NCBI GenBank assembly: GCA_021325435.1
Contig: JAJPHE010000112.1
Span: 1-64,000 of the forward strand
Origin: Actinomycetota bacterium
GTDB taxonomy: Bacteria; Actinomycetota; Acidimicrobiia; Acidimicrobiales; JAJPHE01
Direction: 5' to 3'
DNA: 64,000 bases
The notes under the pieces were generated by a model. The model saw nothing but the letters and a program-made list of their open reading frames with translations, ran no database searches and had not been told where the DNA came from. Shown here in pieces: positions 1 through 10,888 of this stretch. Every line of letters starts with the position of its first letter. Positions within the stretch are counted from its first letter, which is position 1. Both the position numbers and the translations under genes were made by a program.

Positions 1-157
1 CCCGAACACCTCATCGCTCTCGCACTCCTCGACCGCGGCGGCTACTGCCCACCCCTACCACGCCGGTCAGCGACCTGACCCGCCCACGGAAGCAGACGGA
101 GAGCCAACTTATTCGCCGGTGGGGACGTCCAAGGCGGGCGTCCTCTAGCGTCGGAGC

Positions 158-1713
158 GTGGCCGACGCATCACCTCGTGAGCCAGTGAAGAACGCCGTGG
201 TCGTGCTGCTCGATAGCCTGAACCGGCACATGCTGGGCGCCTATGGCGGCCGCGAGTTCGCCACGCCGAACCTCGACGCCTTCGGGCAACGGGCCCAGGT
301 GTTCGATCGCCACTTCACCGGATCACTGCCCTGCATGCCCGCCCGCCACGACATCCTCTGCGGTGCTCTCGACTTCTTGTGGAAGCCTTGGGGCTCGATC
401 GAGCTGTGGGAGAAGCCGGTGACGGCGGATCTGCGGGCGGCCGGCGTCACGACCATGCTGGTGTCGGACCACCCCCACCTCTTCGAGTCCGGCGGCGAGA
501 ACTACCACACGGATTTCACCGCCTGGGAGTACCAGCGCGGCCATGAGTCCGACCCCTGGAAGACCCGTCCCGACCCCAGCTGGCTCGGGGCCCCGATGTT
601 CAACCGGCGGTCGATGCCGTACGACAATTCCCGAGGCTGGTTCCGTGGGGAGGAGGATTTTCCCGGACCACGCACGATGCGGGCTGCCGCTGACTGGCTC
701 CGTGGCTCGGCGCCGGCCCACGACCGGTTCCTCCTCTTCGTGGACGAGTTCGATCCCCACGAGCCGTTCGACACCCCCGAGCCGTACGCATCCATGTACG
801 ACCCGGACTGGGAGGGACCGCATCTGATCTGGCCGCCCTATGTGAAGGGTGCGGTGACGCGGGGAGTTTTGAGCGAGCGGGAGGCGAGGCAGGTTCGGGC
901 CTGCTACGGCGGCAAGCTGACCATGATCGACCACTGGTTCGGTGAGATCGTCAGGGCGATGGACGATGCCGGCCTGTGGGAGAGCACCGTGCTGGTGCTG
1001 TGCACCGATCACGGCCACTACCTCGGCGAGAAGGACCTCTTCGGCAAGCCGGCGGCCGTCTACAACCCGTTGGGCCACGTGCCGCTGATGGTGTGGTACC
1101 CGGGCGCCCCGCCGCGCCGGCACGACTGCCTGACCACTGCGGTCGACATCCATGCGACATCTGCGACCTGTTCGAGACGAAGCCCCGCCACCGCGTCCAC
1201 GGACAGTCCCTGCTGCCTCGTTTGCGCCATGGCGTGGAGGGCCGCGAGCCGGACGCGGCGGCTGGGCCGGAGCGTGAGTGGCTCCTGACCGGCATCTGGG
1301 GCCGTGAGGTGCACCTGGTCGATGCCGAGTCGAAGTACGCCCGGGCCCCGACGGGCGCCAACGCCCCCTTGTCGGTTTACTCGAACCGGTGGTCGACCAT
1401 GCCGGTCCCCGGCCTCGAGGTGCGGATGCCCGATCCAGACGATCGAGCCTGGCTCGACCGGATGCCCGGCTCGAGCATCCCGGTGATCCACCAGCCCTTC
1501 GCCGCCGGCGACCCCGTCCCGTACTGGGCTCTCGGCCGCTTCGAGGGCAATCAGCTTTTCCGTCTGAGGGAAGACCCTGCCGAGGAGGAGAACCTGGCGG
1601 GCACGCCGGCCGAGGGCGAAGCCGCCGACAAGCTGAGAGAGGTGCTCGTGGGCCTCGAGGCACCCCGCGAGCAACTGGACCGGCTGGGCTTATTGGCCCG
1701 GCCGGCGACGTAA
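158..1713 (+). pseudogene. Cys-type sulfatase / alkaline-phosphatase superfamily hydrolase, interrupted by one frameshift near 1155-1165
   Basis: ORF 158..1288 has sulfatase signature SLPCMPARHDIL (CxPxR) and TDHGHYLGEKDLFGKP; the C-terminal half (CDLFETKPRHRVHGQSLLPRL...) continues in ORF 976..1713. 'GCGACATCTGCGACCTGTTC' restores ATICDLF if one C is added. Confidence 0.85.
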
Positions 1714-1852
1714 CTCATTCACCACGCCATCGGCCCGGGCGGAAGAGCCAGCCCCGGCGGGTCCCCGACCCGTCCGACCGTCTTGAGGCAACGGCGGACT
1801 CCGGCCACCGTGTAGCTCGCCCTCCGGGGCCGCGGATAGATTCGCCGACCGT

Positions 1853-2974
1853 ATGGGGGAAGGCGCGGTCGTCATGGGGACCGTCGACGCCGACGGCCAC
1901 GTGCTGGAGCCGGAGGCGGCGTGGGCCGGGCTGCCGGACCGTCACCGACCGCGGGTCGAGCGCGACGGCCACGGCTTGGAGCACGTGATGGTCGGGGACC
2001 AGGAGATCCTCGCCGCCTCACTCGGCCTCCTCGGAACACCGGGGTCCCGTATGGGCGGCCAGGAGACGAAGCCCCTGGAGGAGGCCCTGCCCGGCGGTTT
2101 CGATCCGCGGTGCCGCCTCGCCGACATGGACACTGAGGGCATCGATGCCGTTGTCCTCTACCCCACCATCGGACTGTACGCGTGGGGGATCACCGATCCG
2201 GCCGCCGCGGTGGCCGTAGCCCGTGCTTACAACGACTGGCTGGCCGGCTACTGCAGCGCAGACCGGCGACGGCTGTTCGGTGCGGCCATGGTGCCGCTCC
2301 AAGACCCGCCCGCCGCCGCCCGCGAGCTGCGCCGGGCCCACGAGGAGCTGGGCTTTCCCGCCGCCTTCATGCGCCCCAACCCCTGCCTCGGCCGCTCGAT
2401 CGCCGATCCGGCCCATCAGGTGATCTGGGACACCGCCGAGGAGCTCGGCGTCGCCATCGGGCTGCACGAGGGAAGCTCGGTGACCCTGACGACCCTCGGC
2501 TCCGACCGGCCCTTCAACCCGCTGATCCTCCACGCCGTGTCCCACCCCTTCGAGCAGATGCTCGCCTGTGCCCAGCTCATGGCCTTCGGCGTGATGGAAC
2601 GCCACCCGACGCTGCGCTTCGTGTTCCTGGAGGCGAACGGAGGGTGGGCCCCGTTCTGGTTGCAGCGTCTCGACGAGCAGGTGCACGGCTTCGGCGACTA
2701 CTGCCCCGAGATGCGCTTGCGACCGAGCGAGTACTTCGCCCGCCAGTGCTGGATCAGCTTCGAAATCGACGAGGCGACCCTCCCCGCCCTCGCCCCCCTC
2801 ATCGGGCCCGAGCGGATTGTGTGGGGCTCGGACTACCCGCATCACGACGCCACCTTCCCAGGGGCGACCAAGGAACTAAGAGAGACGATCGGACCTTTGC
2901 CGCCCGAGGAGCAGGCCCGGATTCTCGGGGGCAACGCCGTCGAGCTCTACCGGCTGCCGGCCGCACCTGGGTGA
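1853..2974 (+). CDS. amidohydrolase family (TIM-barrel metal-dependent hydrolase); start may be ATG 1874
   Basis: DADGHVLEP N-terminus, GLHEGSS, WGSDYPHHDATFPG C-terminal motif typical of amidohydrolase_2. Confidence 0.85.
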   Translation: MGEGAVVMGTVDADGHVLEPEAAWAGLPDRHRPRVERDGHGLEHVMVGDQEILAASLGLLGTPGSRMGGQETKPLEEALPGGFDPRCRLADMDTEGIDAVVLYPTIGLYAWGITDPAAAVAVARAYNDWLAGYCSADRRRLFGAAMVPLQDPPAAARELRRAHEELGFPAAFMRPNPCLGRSIADPAHQVIWDTAEELGVAIGLHEGSSVTLTTLGSDRPFNPLILHAVSHPFEQMLACAQLMAFGVMERHPTLRFVFLEANGGWAPFWLQRLDEQVHGFGDYCPEMRLRPSEYFARQCWISFEIDEATLPALAPLIGPERIVWGSDYPHHDATFPGATKELRETIGPLPPEEQARILGGNAVELYRLPAAPG

Positions 2975-3096
2975 ACCGACCGACGGGGTGAAGCCGTCAG
3001 CCCCAGCCCCCCAGAGTTGGCCCCTAACCGGACACATGGGAGGAACTGCCCCGGCCGTGTCGAAGTCATGCTCGAGTTGAGGGAGGGCTCGTGCTG

Positions 3097-3642
3097 ATGA
3101 GACGGATCCCGCCAAGGCGACCATCACCGTCCTCGCCGCCTGCGCCCTCGGGGGTGGTGGGCGCTACTTCCGCCGCCCCCGCCCTGGTCCACGGGACCTT
3201 GGTGTCGTTGAACTGGGCGGTCTACGTGGTGTCGAAGCCCGAGGTGACCGCCGTCCAGGGCTCCTGCACGGTGCCCGCCGCCGGTCAGACCCCTCCGGGC
3301 AAGGTGGACACCCGGGTGGGCATCACTGCCGACAACTGGGTCATCAACATCAGGGACTCCACTCCCCGCCGGACCTTCAGCCAAATCGTCCACCACGCGT
3401 CATCGGAATCATCGGCCGAACGGATTCACGCGGCGCCGTATGTGGTGGTCGCTCCCACCCTGGCGAGCGGTACCACCACCGTCACCTTCAACAACGGCAA
3501 CGACACCGTCGGCAACCTTCAACAGCTCGGCGCTGATCCCGTAGTCCTGCCCCTCGAGGCCACGCCACCGAGACTCGACAGCGACGCTGGCGGGCTCAAC
3601 GTGTGCATCGGCGGCCTGACCTGCACCCGTCCCTCCAGTTAG
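3097..3642 (+). pseudogene. degenerate secreted G1 (eqolisin-like) peptidase remnant
   Basis: LNWAVYVVSKPEVTAVQGSCTVPA and WVINIRDST..TFSQ..SSAERIHAAP..PTLASGTTTVTFNN resemble eqolisin blocks; the middle block with the catalytic Gln region is absent; signal peptide split over two frames. Confidence 0.5.
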
Positions 3643-3644
3643 AG

Positions 3645-4034
3645 ATGAGCTCGTCGCCAGCGCGGACGCGGGTGGTCATAGCCGAGGACCAGCAGGGCAT
3701 GCGGGGCCTGATTCGCCGGCTCCTCGAGGGCAACGAGGACTTGGAGGTGGTCGGCGAGGCCACCACCGGACCGGAGGTGCTCGACCGGGTGGCAGCCGAG
3801 ACCCCCGCTGTGCTCGTGCTCGACCTCGGCCTGCCCGACCTCGACGGGGAGGTCATCCTCGACCGGCTCCAGGCATCCCACCCGGAGCTTCGCATCGTCG
3901 TCCTGTCCGGCCAGGCGTCGGGCCTCATCGCCCGGAGCCTCCGGCAACGCGGCGCCGACGCCGTGGTGGAGAAAGGCGTGTCCCACTGGGAAGCGGAGCT
4001 GGTGGCGGCGGTGAAAGGCGCGCCAGGCGGCTAA
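3645..4034 (+). CDS. stand-alone response-regulator receiver domain protein
   Basis: VVIAEDQQGMRGLIRRLLE...VLVLDLGLPDLDG...VVLSGQ...VEKG; single REC domain, no output domain. Confidence 0.85.
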   Translation: MSSSPARTRVVIAEDQQGMRGLIRRLLEGNEDLEVVGEATTGPEVLDRVAAETPAVLVLDLGLPDLDGEVILDRLQASHPELRIVVLSGQASGLIARSLRQRGADAVVEKGVSHWEAELVAAVKGAPGG

Positions 4035-4071
4035 ACGGGCCGTAGGGCGGCCGCCCTTCTCCGCTGCGACT

Positions 4072-4146
4072 TGGCTCGGGGGGGAGGACTCGAACCCCCA
4101 ATAACAGGGCCAGAACCTGTCGTGTTGCCGATTACACCACCCCCGA
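4072..4146 (-). tRNA. tRNA-Gln (anticodon CTG), CCA encoded
   Basis: Reverse complement TCGGGGGTGGTGTAATCGGCAACACGACAGGTTCTGGCCCTGTTATTGGGGGTTCGAGTCCTCCCCCCCGAGCCA; 7-bp acceptor, anticodon loop TTCTGGC, GGTTCGAGTCC T-arm. Confidence 0.95.
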
Positions 4147-4162
4147 ATGGGCGAATCCCAGG

Positions 4163-4807
4163 CTAGCCGCCGCCCACGACGGTCCGCACACGTCCGAGGT
4201 CGGTCCTGATGCCGGAGAGGCGGGCGAATCCCACCACTCGGCCGATTGCCATCTCGGCGGCCTCTTTGGCGTAGTAGGGCAGGGCGGCGGTGCCCGCAAG
4301 GGGCGATGTGCGGGTTGGCGATACCAGTGGTTGAAGACCGAGCTCATGGGCGATGGCGGCGATGCGGGCCGAGTGGAAGGGGTCCGAGACCAGGATGACC
4401 CGCCGGTCACCGCGTTTTTTGAGCACTGCGGCCGCCTCCGCCAGCGACTGCCACGAGTTGCTGCCCCCGACCGCTGACAAGACGTCGGCCTCCGGAACCC
4501 CACGCCGCTCCACGTAGGCCGCGCTCGCCTGAGCCTCGGTGAACAAGTCGCCCGGCTGCTTGCCCCCGGTGACCACCAAGACGGGCGCGTCGCCCCGTTG
4601 CCATAGGGACACGGCATGGTCGAGGCGGGCGGCCAAGTCGGCGGAGGGACATCCGTTGTACTCGGCCGCCCCCAGCACGACGATCGCCTGGGCCGGGCGG
4701 GCATCGTCATGCCTCGACGCGGCGTAGACCTGAACTGCCGTGACCGCCAGATAGATGACGACCCCGGCAATCACGAGGGAGATCAGCCGGAGGGTGAGAC
4801 GAGTCAC
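4163..4807 (-). CDS. YdcF/DUF218-family membrane protein
   Basis: N-terminal [51 protein letters not shown]. Confidence 0.85.
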   Translation of the reverse strand: MTRLTLRLISLVIAGVVIYLAVTAVQVYAASRHDDARPAQAIVVLGAAEYNGCPSADLAARLDHAVSLWQRGDAPVLVVTGGKQPGDLFTEAQASAAYVERRGVPEADVLSAVGGSNSWQSLAEAAAVLKKRGDRRVILVSDPFHSARIAAIAHELGLQPLVSPTRTSPLAGTAALPYYAKEAAEMAIGRVVGFARLSGIRTDLGRVRTVVGGG

Positions 4808-6222
4808 CCGGGGCCGGCGTCCCGAATCCGTTCGAGCGCCGTCTCGAGTCGGGCGATCGTCTTCTCTCGGCCGAGGACCTCAATGGACTCGAACAGCGGC
4901 GGGCCCACACTTCGCCCGGTGACCGCCACCCTCACCGGCGCCTGGGCCTTCGCCAGCTTGAGACCTTGGCTGGCGCCCGCCTCCTCGATGACGGCCCGGA
5001 TGTCGCCTGCCGTCCAGGGGCACCGCCCCAGACCGTCCCGGCTGGCGGCGAGAACCGCGCTGGCAAGCGGGTTCCGCCCCAGCGCCTTGTCCCAGGACGC
5101 CTGGTCGATGGTCGGCTCTTCGAGGAAGCAGAACTCGACCATGGAAGGAACCTCTGACAGCGTCGACACCCGCTCCTGCACGAGGGGAGCCAGCCGCTCG
5201 AATGCCACCGCGTCGTAACGCTCGGGTGACCAAGGGGCGGCTTCCAGCCACGGGGCGCACCGGGACACGAACTCCGGAGTGGATAGGGCCCGGATGTACT
5301 CCCCATTGAAGTGGCCGAGCTTCACCACGTCGAAGAAGGCCGGCGAGTTGTTGACATCCTCGAGGCGGAACTCGCCGATCATCTCCTCCACCGTCAGCGT
5401 CTCACGCCCGTCAGCCGGCGCCCACCCGAGGAGGGCGAGGTAGTTGCGCATGGCCTCGGGCAGATACCCCTGGTCGCGGTAGTCCTCGATGGCCACCGGA
5501 TCGCGCCGCTTGGAGAGCTTCTGGCGCTTCTCGTTGACCAGGACGGGCAGGTGAGCGAAGACCGGGGTCGGGCCGCCCTCAAGGGCATCCCACAGCAACA
5601 GCGCCTTCGGCGTGTTGGGGAGGTGCTCCTCTCCCCGCACCACGTGGGTGACCCGCATGTCGATGTCGTCGACCACGTTGGCCAGGTGGAACAGGGGCTG
5701 CCCGCTCGACTTGACGATGACGAAGTCCTCGATGGTGGCGTTCTCGAAGGACACCTCGCCGCGCACGACGTCGCGCACGACCGTCGTGCCGGTGTCAGGA
5801 CTCCGGAAGCGCAGGGCGCGACCGGGGCCCGGTTCCAGGCCGCGGTCGGCGCAGTAGCCGTCATACCCGGGGGTCTGGCGGTCCTTGGTGCGCCGCTCGA
5901 CCTCGTCGCGGGTGCAACCGCAGTAGTAGGCCAGGCCGGCGTCGTACAGCCGCTGGGCGGCGGCCACGTGCCGGTCGGCCCGCTCCGACTGGCGGTAAGG
6001 CCCCTCGTCCCAGTCGATTCCGAGCCAGGTCATGGCCGAGAGGATTCCGTCCACCCACTCCTCGCGGTTGCGTTCGAGATCGGTGTCCTCGATGCGCAGG
6101 ATGAACGTTCCGCCGCTCTGGCGGGCCACCAGCCAGTTGTAGAGGGCGGTCCGAGCCCCGCCGACATGGAAGTAGCCGGTCGGTGAGGGCGCGAAGCGGA
6201 GGCGGGGGACGTCGTTAGACAC
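4804..6222 (-). CDS. gltX: glutamyl-tRNA synthetase
   Basis: [29 protein letters not shown] motif; GTG start at 6222 (ORF extends further upstream); GTGA overlap with the next gene. Confidence 0.95.
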   Translation of the reverse strand: MSNDVPRLRFAPSPTGYFHVGGARTALYNWLVARQSGGTFILRIEDTDLERNREEWVDGILSAMTWLGIDWDEGPYRQSERADRHVAAAQRLYDAGLAYYCGCTRDEVERRTKDRQTPGYDGYCADRGLEPGPGRALRFRSPDTGTTVVRDVVRGEVSFENATIEDFVIVKSSGQPLFHLANVVDDIDMRVTHVVRGEEHLPNTPKALLLWDALEGGPTPVFAHLPVLVNEKRQKLSKRRDPVAIEDYRDQGYLPEAMRNYLALLGWAPADGRETLTVEEMIGEFRLEDVNNSPAFFDVVKLGHFNGEYIRALSTPEFVSRCAPWLEAAPWSPERYDAVAFERLAPLVQERVSTLSEVPSMVEFCFLEEPTIDQASWDKALGRNPLASAVLAASRDGLGRCPWTAGDIRAVIEEAGASQGLKLAKAQAPVRVAVTGRSVGPPLFESIEVLGREKTIARLETALERIRDAGPG

Positions 6223-6266
6223 TGGGCCGGAGGCTACCGGGCTCCCGGAGGTGACTCCGGCGCAGA

Positions 6267-7430
6267 TCAGCCCAGAAGGCGCTTGGAGATGACCACTCGC
6301 TGGATCTGGTTGGTGCCCTCGTAGATCTGGGTCACCTTGGCGTCGCGGAGGTAGCGCTCGGCCGGGAAGTCCTTGGTGTAGCCGTAACCGCCGAGGAGCT
6401 GGACGGCGTCCACCGCCACCGACATGGCGACGTCGGAGGCGAAGGACTTGGCCATGGCGCCGAGCAGCGTGAGCTCGCCTCGAGGGTCGCCGGTGTCGAT
6501 GACGGCGCACGCCTTGTGGACCAGGGCCCGGGCCGCCTCCACCCGGGTGGCCATGTCGGCCAGCATGAACTGCAAGCCCTGGAACTCGGCGATGGGCCGG
6601 CCGAACTGGGTCCGCTCCTTCATGTAGCCGGTGGCGCAGTCGAGGGCCCCCTGGGCCAGGCCGAGCGCCTGGGCGCCGATGGTGGGACGGGAGCGGTCGA
6701 GGGTCGCCATGGCCATGTAGAAGCCCTGACCCTCGTCACCGATCCGGTTGCTCGCCGGCACCCGCACCTCGTCGAATACGACCTCGCCGGTGGGGCTGCC
6801 CCGCATGCCGAGCTTGTCCTCCAGCTTGGCCACCTTGACCCCCCACCCCGCCTCCACGACGAAGGTGGAGATCCCCCGGTGGCCACTGCCCGGATCGGTC
6901 TTGGCGAACACGGTGTAGGTGTCGGAGACACCGGCGTTGGTGATCCAGTACTTGGTGCCGGTGATGATGTAGTAGTCGCCGTCACGAACGGCCCGGGTAC
7001 GCATCGACGCCACGTCCGAGCCGGCGTCGGCCTCGGACAGGCAGTAGCTGGCCTGGGCGTCTCCGGACGCGACCCGAGGTAGGTAGCGCTTCTTCAGCTC
7101 GTCGGAGCCCCACAACATCACGGGGATCATCCCGAGCTTGGAGATGAGCATGGCCAGGCTCGTCGAGCCGCAGGCCCGGGCCACCTCCTCCACCATGATC
7201 GCCTGGGTCACGTGGTCGGCGCCGGCGCCCCCGTACTCCTCCGGCAGGCCCAGCCCGGTCAGTCCCATGGCCACGCAGTCGCGGTAGCTGTCCCAGGGGA
7301 ACCCTCCGGAGCGGTCCACCTCAGCGGCCCGCGGAGCGATCTTGTCGTCGCAGAACTGGCGGAGAGCCTGGCGGAACTCGAGCTGGTCGTCAGAAAGGGT
7401 CATGGGCGACATCGGCTCCCAGTCTTCCAT
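6267..7430 (-). CDS. acyl-CoA dehydrogenase
   Basis: [66 protein letters not shown]. Confidence 0.95.
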   Translation of the reverse strand: MEDWEPMSPMTLSDDQLEFRQALRQFCDDKIAPRAAEVDRSGGFPWDSYRDCVAMGLTGLGLPEEYGGAGADHVTQAIMVEEVARACGSTSLAMLISKLGMIPVMLWGSDELKKRYLPRVASGDAQASYCLSEADAGSDVASMRTRAVRDGDYYIITGTKYWITNAGVSDTYTVFAKTDPGSGHRGISTFVVEAGWGVKVAKLEDKLGMRGSPTGEVVFDEVRVPASNRIGDEGQGFYMAMATLDRSRPTIGAQALGLAQGALDCATGYMKERTQFGRPIAEFQGLQFMLADMATRVEAARALVHKACAVIDTGDPRGELTLLGAMAKSFASDVAMSVAVDAVQLLGGYGYTKDFPAERYLRDAKVTQIYEGTNQIQRVVISKRLLG

Positions 7431-7498
7431 CCCCGGTCGGCCGCCTCCGCCGGCGCCGGTTCGGCCCCGCGGCCGGGGCGCCGGTAGCCTCAGGCCCC

Positions 7499-8698
7499 AT
7501 GACCACGACCGCCGCCGTTACCAGCGAGGAGCGCCTCGTCCGCGACCAGGTTGAGCGGCTCCTGTCCGACCACGACCCCCGTTCCACCGACGCCACCACG
7601 TTCTGGGGCGCGCAGTTCGACCTGGGCCTGGCCTGGGTCCACTTCCCGGAAGGCCTCGGGGGGCTGGGCCTCAGCCCCCGCTACCAGGAGATCGTAAGCA
7701 CCGCCCTGCGGGGGGCGGGCGCGCCGAGCAACGGACTGCGCAACCCCATCGGCCTCGGCATGGGGGCACCGACGGTCGTGACCCACGGCAGCGACGCCCA
7801 GAAGCAGAGGTACCTGCGGCCGCTGTTCACCTGCGAGGAGATCTGGTGCCAGCTCTTCAGCGAGCCGGGCGCCGGCTCCGACGTGGCCAGCCTGTCGACC
7901 CGGGCCGTCCGCGACGGGGACGAGTGGGTGGTCAACGGGCAGAAGGTCTGGACCACCCTCGCCCACCGGGCCCGCTGGGGGATGCTCGTCGCTCGCACCG
8001 ACGCCGACGTGCCCAAGCACCGGGGCCTCACCTACTTCGTGATCGACATGCACGCGCCGGGCGTGGAGGTCCGCCCCCTGCGGCAGATGACCGGCGAGGC
8101 CGAGTTCAACGAGGTCTACATGACCGACGTGCGCATACCGGACAGTGAGCGCCTGGGCGACGTTGGCGCCGGCTGGCACGTGGCCCTCACCACCCTCATG
8201 AACGAGCGGGTCTCCATCGGGGGCACGGTGACCCCCCGAGGCGGCGGCCTCATCGGTGAGGCGGTGAAGCTGTGGAAGTCGAAGGGGCACTCCGATCCGG
8301 CCCTGCGCGACCGCCTGATGCGCCTCTGGATCGAAGCCGAGGTCACCCGCCTCACCAACATCCGCGCCGGACAGGCGCGAAAGGCGGGAACCCCCGGGCC
8401 GGAGGGATCCACGTCCAAGCTGGCCTTCGCCGAGCTGAACAAGCGGATCACCGAGCTGTGCATCGACCTGCTCGGCCCCGAGGGGATGCTCTACTCCAGC
8501 TACGAGATGATCCGTCCCGAGGAGGCCGGACTCGGCGGGCGCGACATGTGGAAGACGTTCCTGCGCACCCGGGCCAACTCCATCGAAGGCGGCACCTCCG
8601 AGGTGATGAGGAACATCCTCGGTGAGCGGGTCCTGGGCCTGCCCGGCGACGTCCGGGTGGACAAGGACCGCCCGTGGGCGGAGGTGCCGCGCAGCTGA
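7499..8698 (+). CDS. acyl-CoA dehydrogenase (FadE-like)
   Basis: LFSEPGAGSDVASLSTRA, VNGQKVWTT, SIEGGTSEVMRNILGERVLGLP. Confidence 0.93.
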   Translation: MTTTAAVTSEERLVRDQVERLLSDHDPRSTDATTFWGAQFDLGLAWVHFPEGLGGLGLSPRYQEIVSTALRGAGAPSNGLRNPIGLGMGAPTVVTHGSDAQKQRYLRPLFTCEEIWCQLFSEPGAGSDVASLSTRAVRDGDEWVVNGQKVWTTLAHRARWGMLVARTDADVPKHRGLTYFVIDMHAPGVEVRPLRQMTGEAEFNEVYMTDVRIPDSERLGDVGAGWHVALTTLMNERVSIGGTVTPRGGGLIGEAVKLWKSKGHSDPALRDRLMRLWIEAEVTRLTNIRAGQARKAGTPGPEGSTSKLAFAELNKRITELCIDLLGPEGMLYSSYEMIRPEEAGLGGRDMWKTFLRTRANSIEGGTSEVMRNILGERVLGLPGDVRVDKDRPWAEVPRS

Positions 8699-8732
8699 GC
8701 GTGCGGGGGCGCCATCCGGCGTCCCGTGGCGC

Positions 8733-9245
8733 TCACATCACCAGCAGAGACCGCCAGTCCGCTAGTCGCTCGCGCGCCTGGGCGGGGGTGAGGCGCAGGG
8801 TCTCCTCGCTGACGGCGTCGGCGATGACCCGCTTGTCCCAGTAGTGGTGGGCGGCCCCCTGGAACAACGGCTGGCGGAACTCGACCAGGTCGGACGGCGT
8901 GTCGCCGAGGAAGCCCCATACGCTGAAGGCCAGCTCGAGGTCGTGGATCACCGGAGCCCGGTCGAACAGCGACGCCCGGCGGAGGGCCACGCCGAGGCAG
9001 CCGGCGATGGCGTCCTCCTCGTGCTCAGCGTCACCGAGGCGGAGCTTGCCGTGGAACTGGCGGGCCAACCGCAGGGCGTAGCCCTGGTCGGGGCCGGGGG
9101 TGCCGAGCCCGGGGCCGGTCGGACGGTCGGGGGACCGGAGGTCACCGGGACGGTCCGGCTTCCAGCCTTTCGGGGCCGGCAAGCGCTCGACTGGGCGGAC
9201 CTCGTCGACCGCTCTCACCGGCACGTACTCGGGCTGCGGGCTCAT
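8733..9245 (-). CDS. conserved hypothetical protein, translationally coupled to cimA
   Basis: 170-aa ORF, 4-bp overlap with cimA stop; no recognised family. Confidence 0.65.
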   Translation of the reverse strand: MSPQPEYVPVRAVDEVRPVERLPAPKGWKPDRPGDLRSPDRPTGPGLGTPGPDQGYALRLARQFHGKLRLGDAEHEEDAIAGCLGVALRRASLFDRAPVIHDLELAFSVWGFLGDTPSDLVEFRQPLFQGAAHHYWDKRVIADAVSEETLRLTPAQARERLADWRSLLVM

Positions 9246-10888
9246 CGCTCCTCGGGGGCCGTGTCAGGGGTGTGGAGGAGACCGTAGACGATCGAGTCCA
9301 CCAGGGCGGCCCACGACGCTTCGATGACGTTCTCGGACACGCCGATGGTCGACCACACGTCTTCGCCGTTGGTCGTGTCGAGCAGGACCCTCGTCACCGC
9401 GCCGGTGCCCTTCGTGGTGTCGAGCACCCGCACCCGATAGTCGGTGAGATGCACCCGGGTGAGCGCCGGATAACGATCCCCCACCGCCTGACGGAGAGCG
9501 GCGTCGAGGGCGTTGACCGGGCCGTTGCCCTCGGCGGTGGCGACGATGCGTTCGTCGCCCACCCAGACCTTGATGGTTGCCTCGGTGACGAGGTCGCCGT
9601 CCTGGCCCAGAACCCCGTCCGGGCTGGCCCGGTGCTCGCTGATCACCCGGAACGACTCCAGCCGGAAGAAGCCCTGCTTCCACCCCCCCGCCCGTCGCAT
9701 CAGCAGCTCCAGCGACCCGTCGGCCGCCTCGAAGTGGTAGCCACGGTGTTCAAGGTCCTTGAGGGTGTCCAGGACGTCTCCCAGGGCCGCCCCCTCGAGG
9801 TCGAGGCCGAGCTCCTCGGCCTTCATGATCAGCGTCGACCGGCCCGCCATCTCCGACACCACGAAACGGGTGCCGTTGCCGACCGAGTCGGGGGGGATGT
9901 GCTCGTAGGCGTCACGGGAACGGGCGATGGCGCTGGTGTGCAAACCCGCCTTGTGGGCGAAGGCGGAGGTCCCCACGTAGGGCTGCTGCGGGTGAGGGGT
10001 GATGTTGACCAGCTCGGCGATGTGGTGTGAGACGGGCATGAGCAGCTCGATGCGCTCACGCGGAATGGTCTTCACGCCCATCTTCAGCGACAGGTTGGGG
10101 ATGGCCGCCGACAAGTCGGCGTTGCCGGTGCGCTCGCCGTAGCCGTTGATGCACCCCTGAACCTGGGTGGCACCCATCCTCACGCCGGCCAGCGAGTTGG
10201 CGACGGCGCAACCACCGTCGTTGTGGAAGTGCACCCCGACCTGGCTGGAGAGCCGGGGCACCACGTCGGCGAGGATCGCCTCGACCTCGTGGGGCAGGGT
10301 GCCGCCGTTGGTGTCGCACAGCACGACGGCGGCGGCGCCTGATTCCTCGGCGGCGCGGATGACCGACCTAGAGAAGTCCGGATTGCGCTTGAAGCCGTCG
10401 AAGAAGTGCTCGGCGTCGAAGAAGACCTTGAGTCCGTGGCCGGTCAGGTACTCGACCGACTCGGCGACCATCCGGATCCCCTCGTCGAGGGTGGCGCGCA
10501 GGGCGTCGGTGACGTGGTAGTCCCAGGCCTTCCCCACGATGCACACCGCCTCGGTGCCCGCCTCGACGAGGTGTCGCAGGGTCTCGTCGGAGGCGGCCTT
10601 GGCGCCGGCCCGGCGGGTCGATCCGAAGGCCACCAGAGTCGCCGTGCTCAGCTGGAGCTCGGCCGGCGCCCGTCGGAAGAACTCGGCGTCTTTGGGGTTG
10701 GCCCCGGGCCAACCCCCCTCGATGTAGGCGACGCCGAGGCGGTCGAGCTGCTCGGCCACCCGCAGCTTGTCGTCGACGGTAAGCGAGATGCCTTCCTGCT
10801 GGCTGCCGTCGCGCAAGGTGGTGTCGTAGACATCGATCGACTCGGGCAAGTCGAGCTCTAGGTGGGCGTGCTGATGCTTACCGGACAT
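9242..10888 (-). CDS. cimA: (R)-citramalate synthase
   Basis: DVYDTTLRDGSQQEGISLTVDDKLRVAEQLDRLGVAYIEGGWPGANPKD; VHFHNDGGCAVANSLAG; cimA-type member of the isopropylmalate/homocitrate synthase family with C-terminal regulatory domain. Confidence 0.9.
   Translation of the reverse strand: MSGKHQHAHLELDLPESIDVYDTTLRDGSQQEGISLTVDDKLRVAEQLDRLGVAYIEGGWPGANPKDAEFFRRAPAELQLSTATLVAFGSTRRAGAKAASDETLRHLVEAGTEAVCIVGKAWDYHVTDALRATLDEGIRMVAESVEYLTGHGLKVFFDAEHFFDGFKRNPDFSRSVIRAAEESGAAAVVLCDTNGGTLPHEVEAILADVVPRLSSQVGVHFHNDGGCAVANSLAGVRMGATQVQGCINGYGERTGNADLSAAIPNLSLKMGVKTIPRERIELLMPVSHHIAELVNITPHPQQPYVGTSAFAHKAGLHTSAIARSRDAYEHIPPDSVGNGTRFVVSEMAGRSTLIMKAEELGLDLEGAALGDVLDTLKDLEHRGYHFEAADGSLELLMRRAGGWKQGFFRLESFRVISEHRASPDGVLGQDGDLVTEATIKVWVGDERIVATAEGNGPVNALDAALRQAVGDRYPALTRVHLTDYRVRVLDTTKGTGAVTRVLLDTTNGEDVWSTIGVSENVIEASWAALVDSIVYGLLHTPDTAPEER

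Noticed and set aside
1-78. Open frame PEHLIALALLDRGGYCPPLPRRSAT* at left edge
   Set aside because: Only a 25-codon tail is visible; cannot be assigned to a gene or mobile element
6223-6510. N-terminal extension of the gltX ORF
   Set aside because: Arg/His-rich out-of-frame reading of the neighbouring acyl-CoA dehydrogenase; true GltX begins [15 protein letters not shown]
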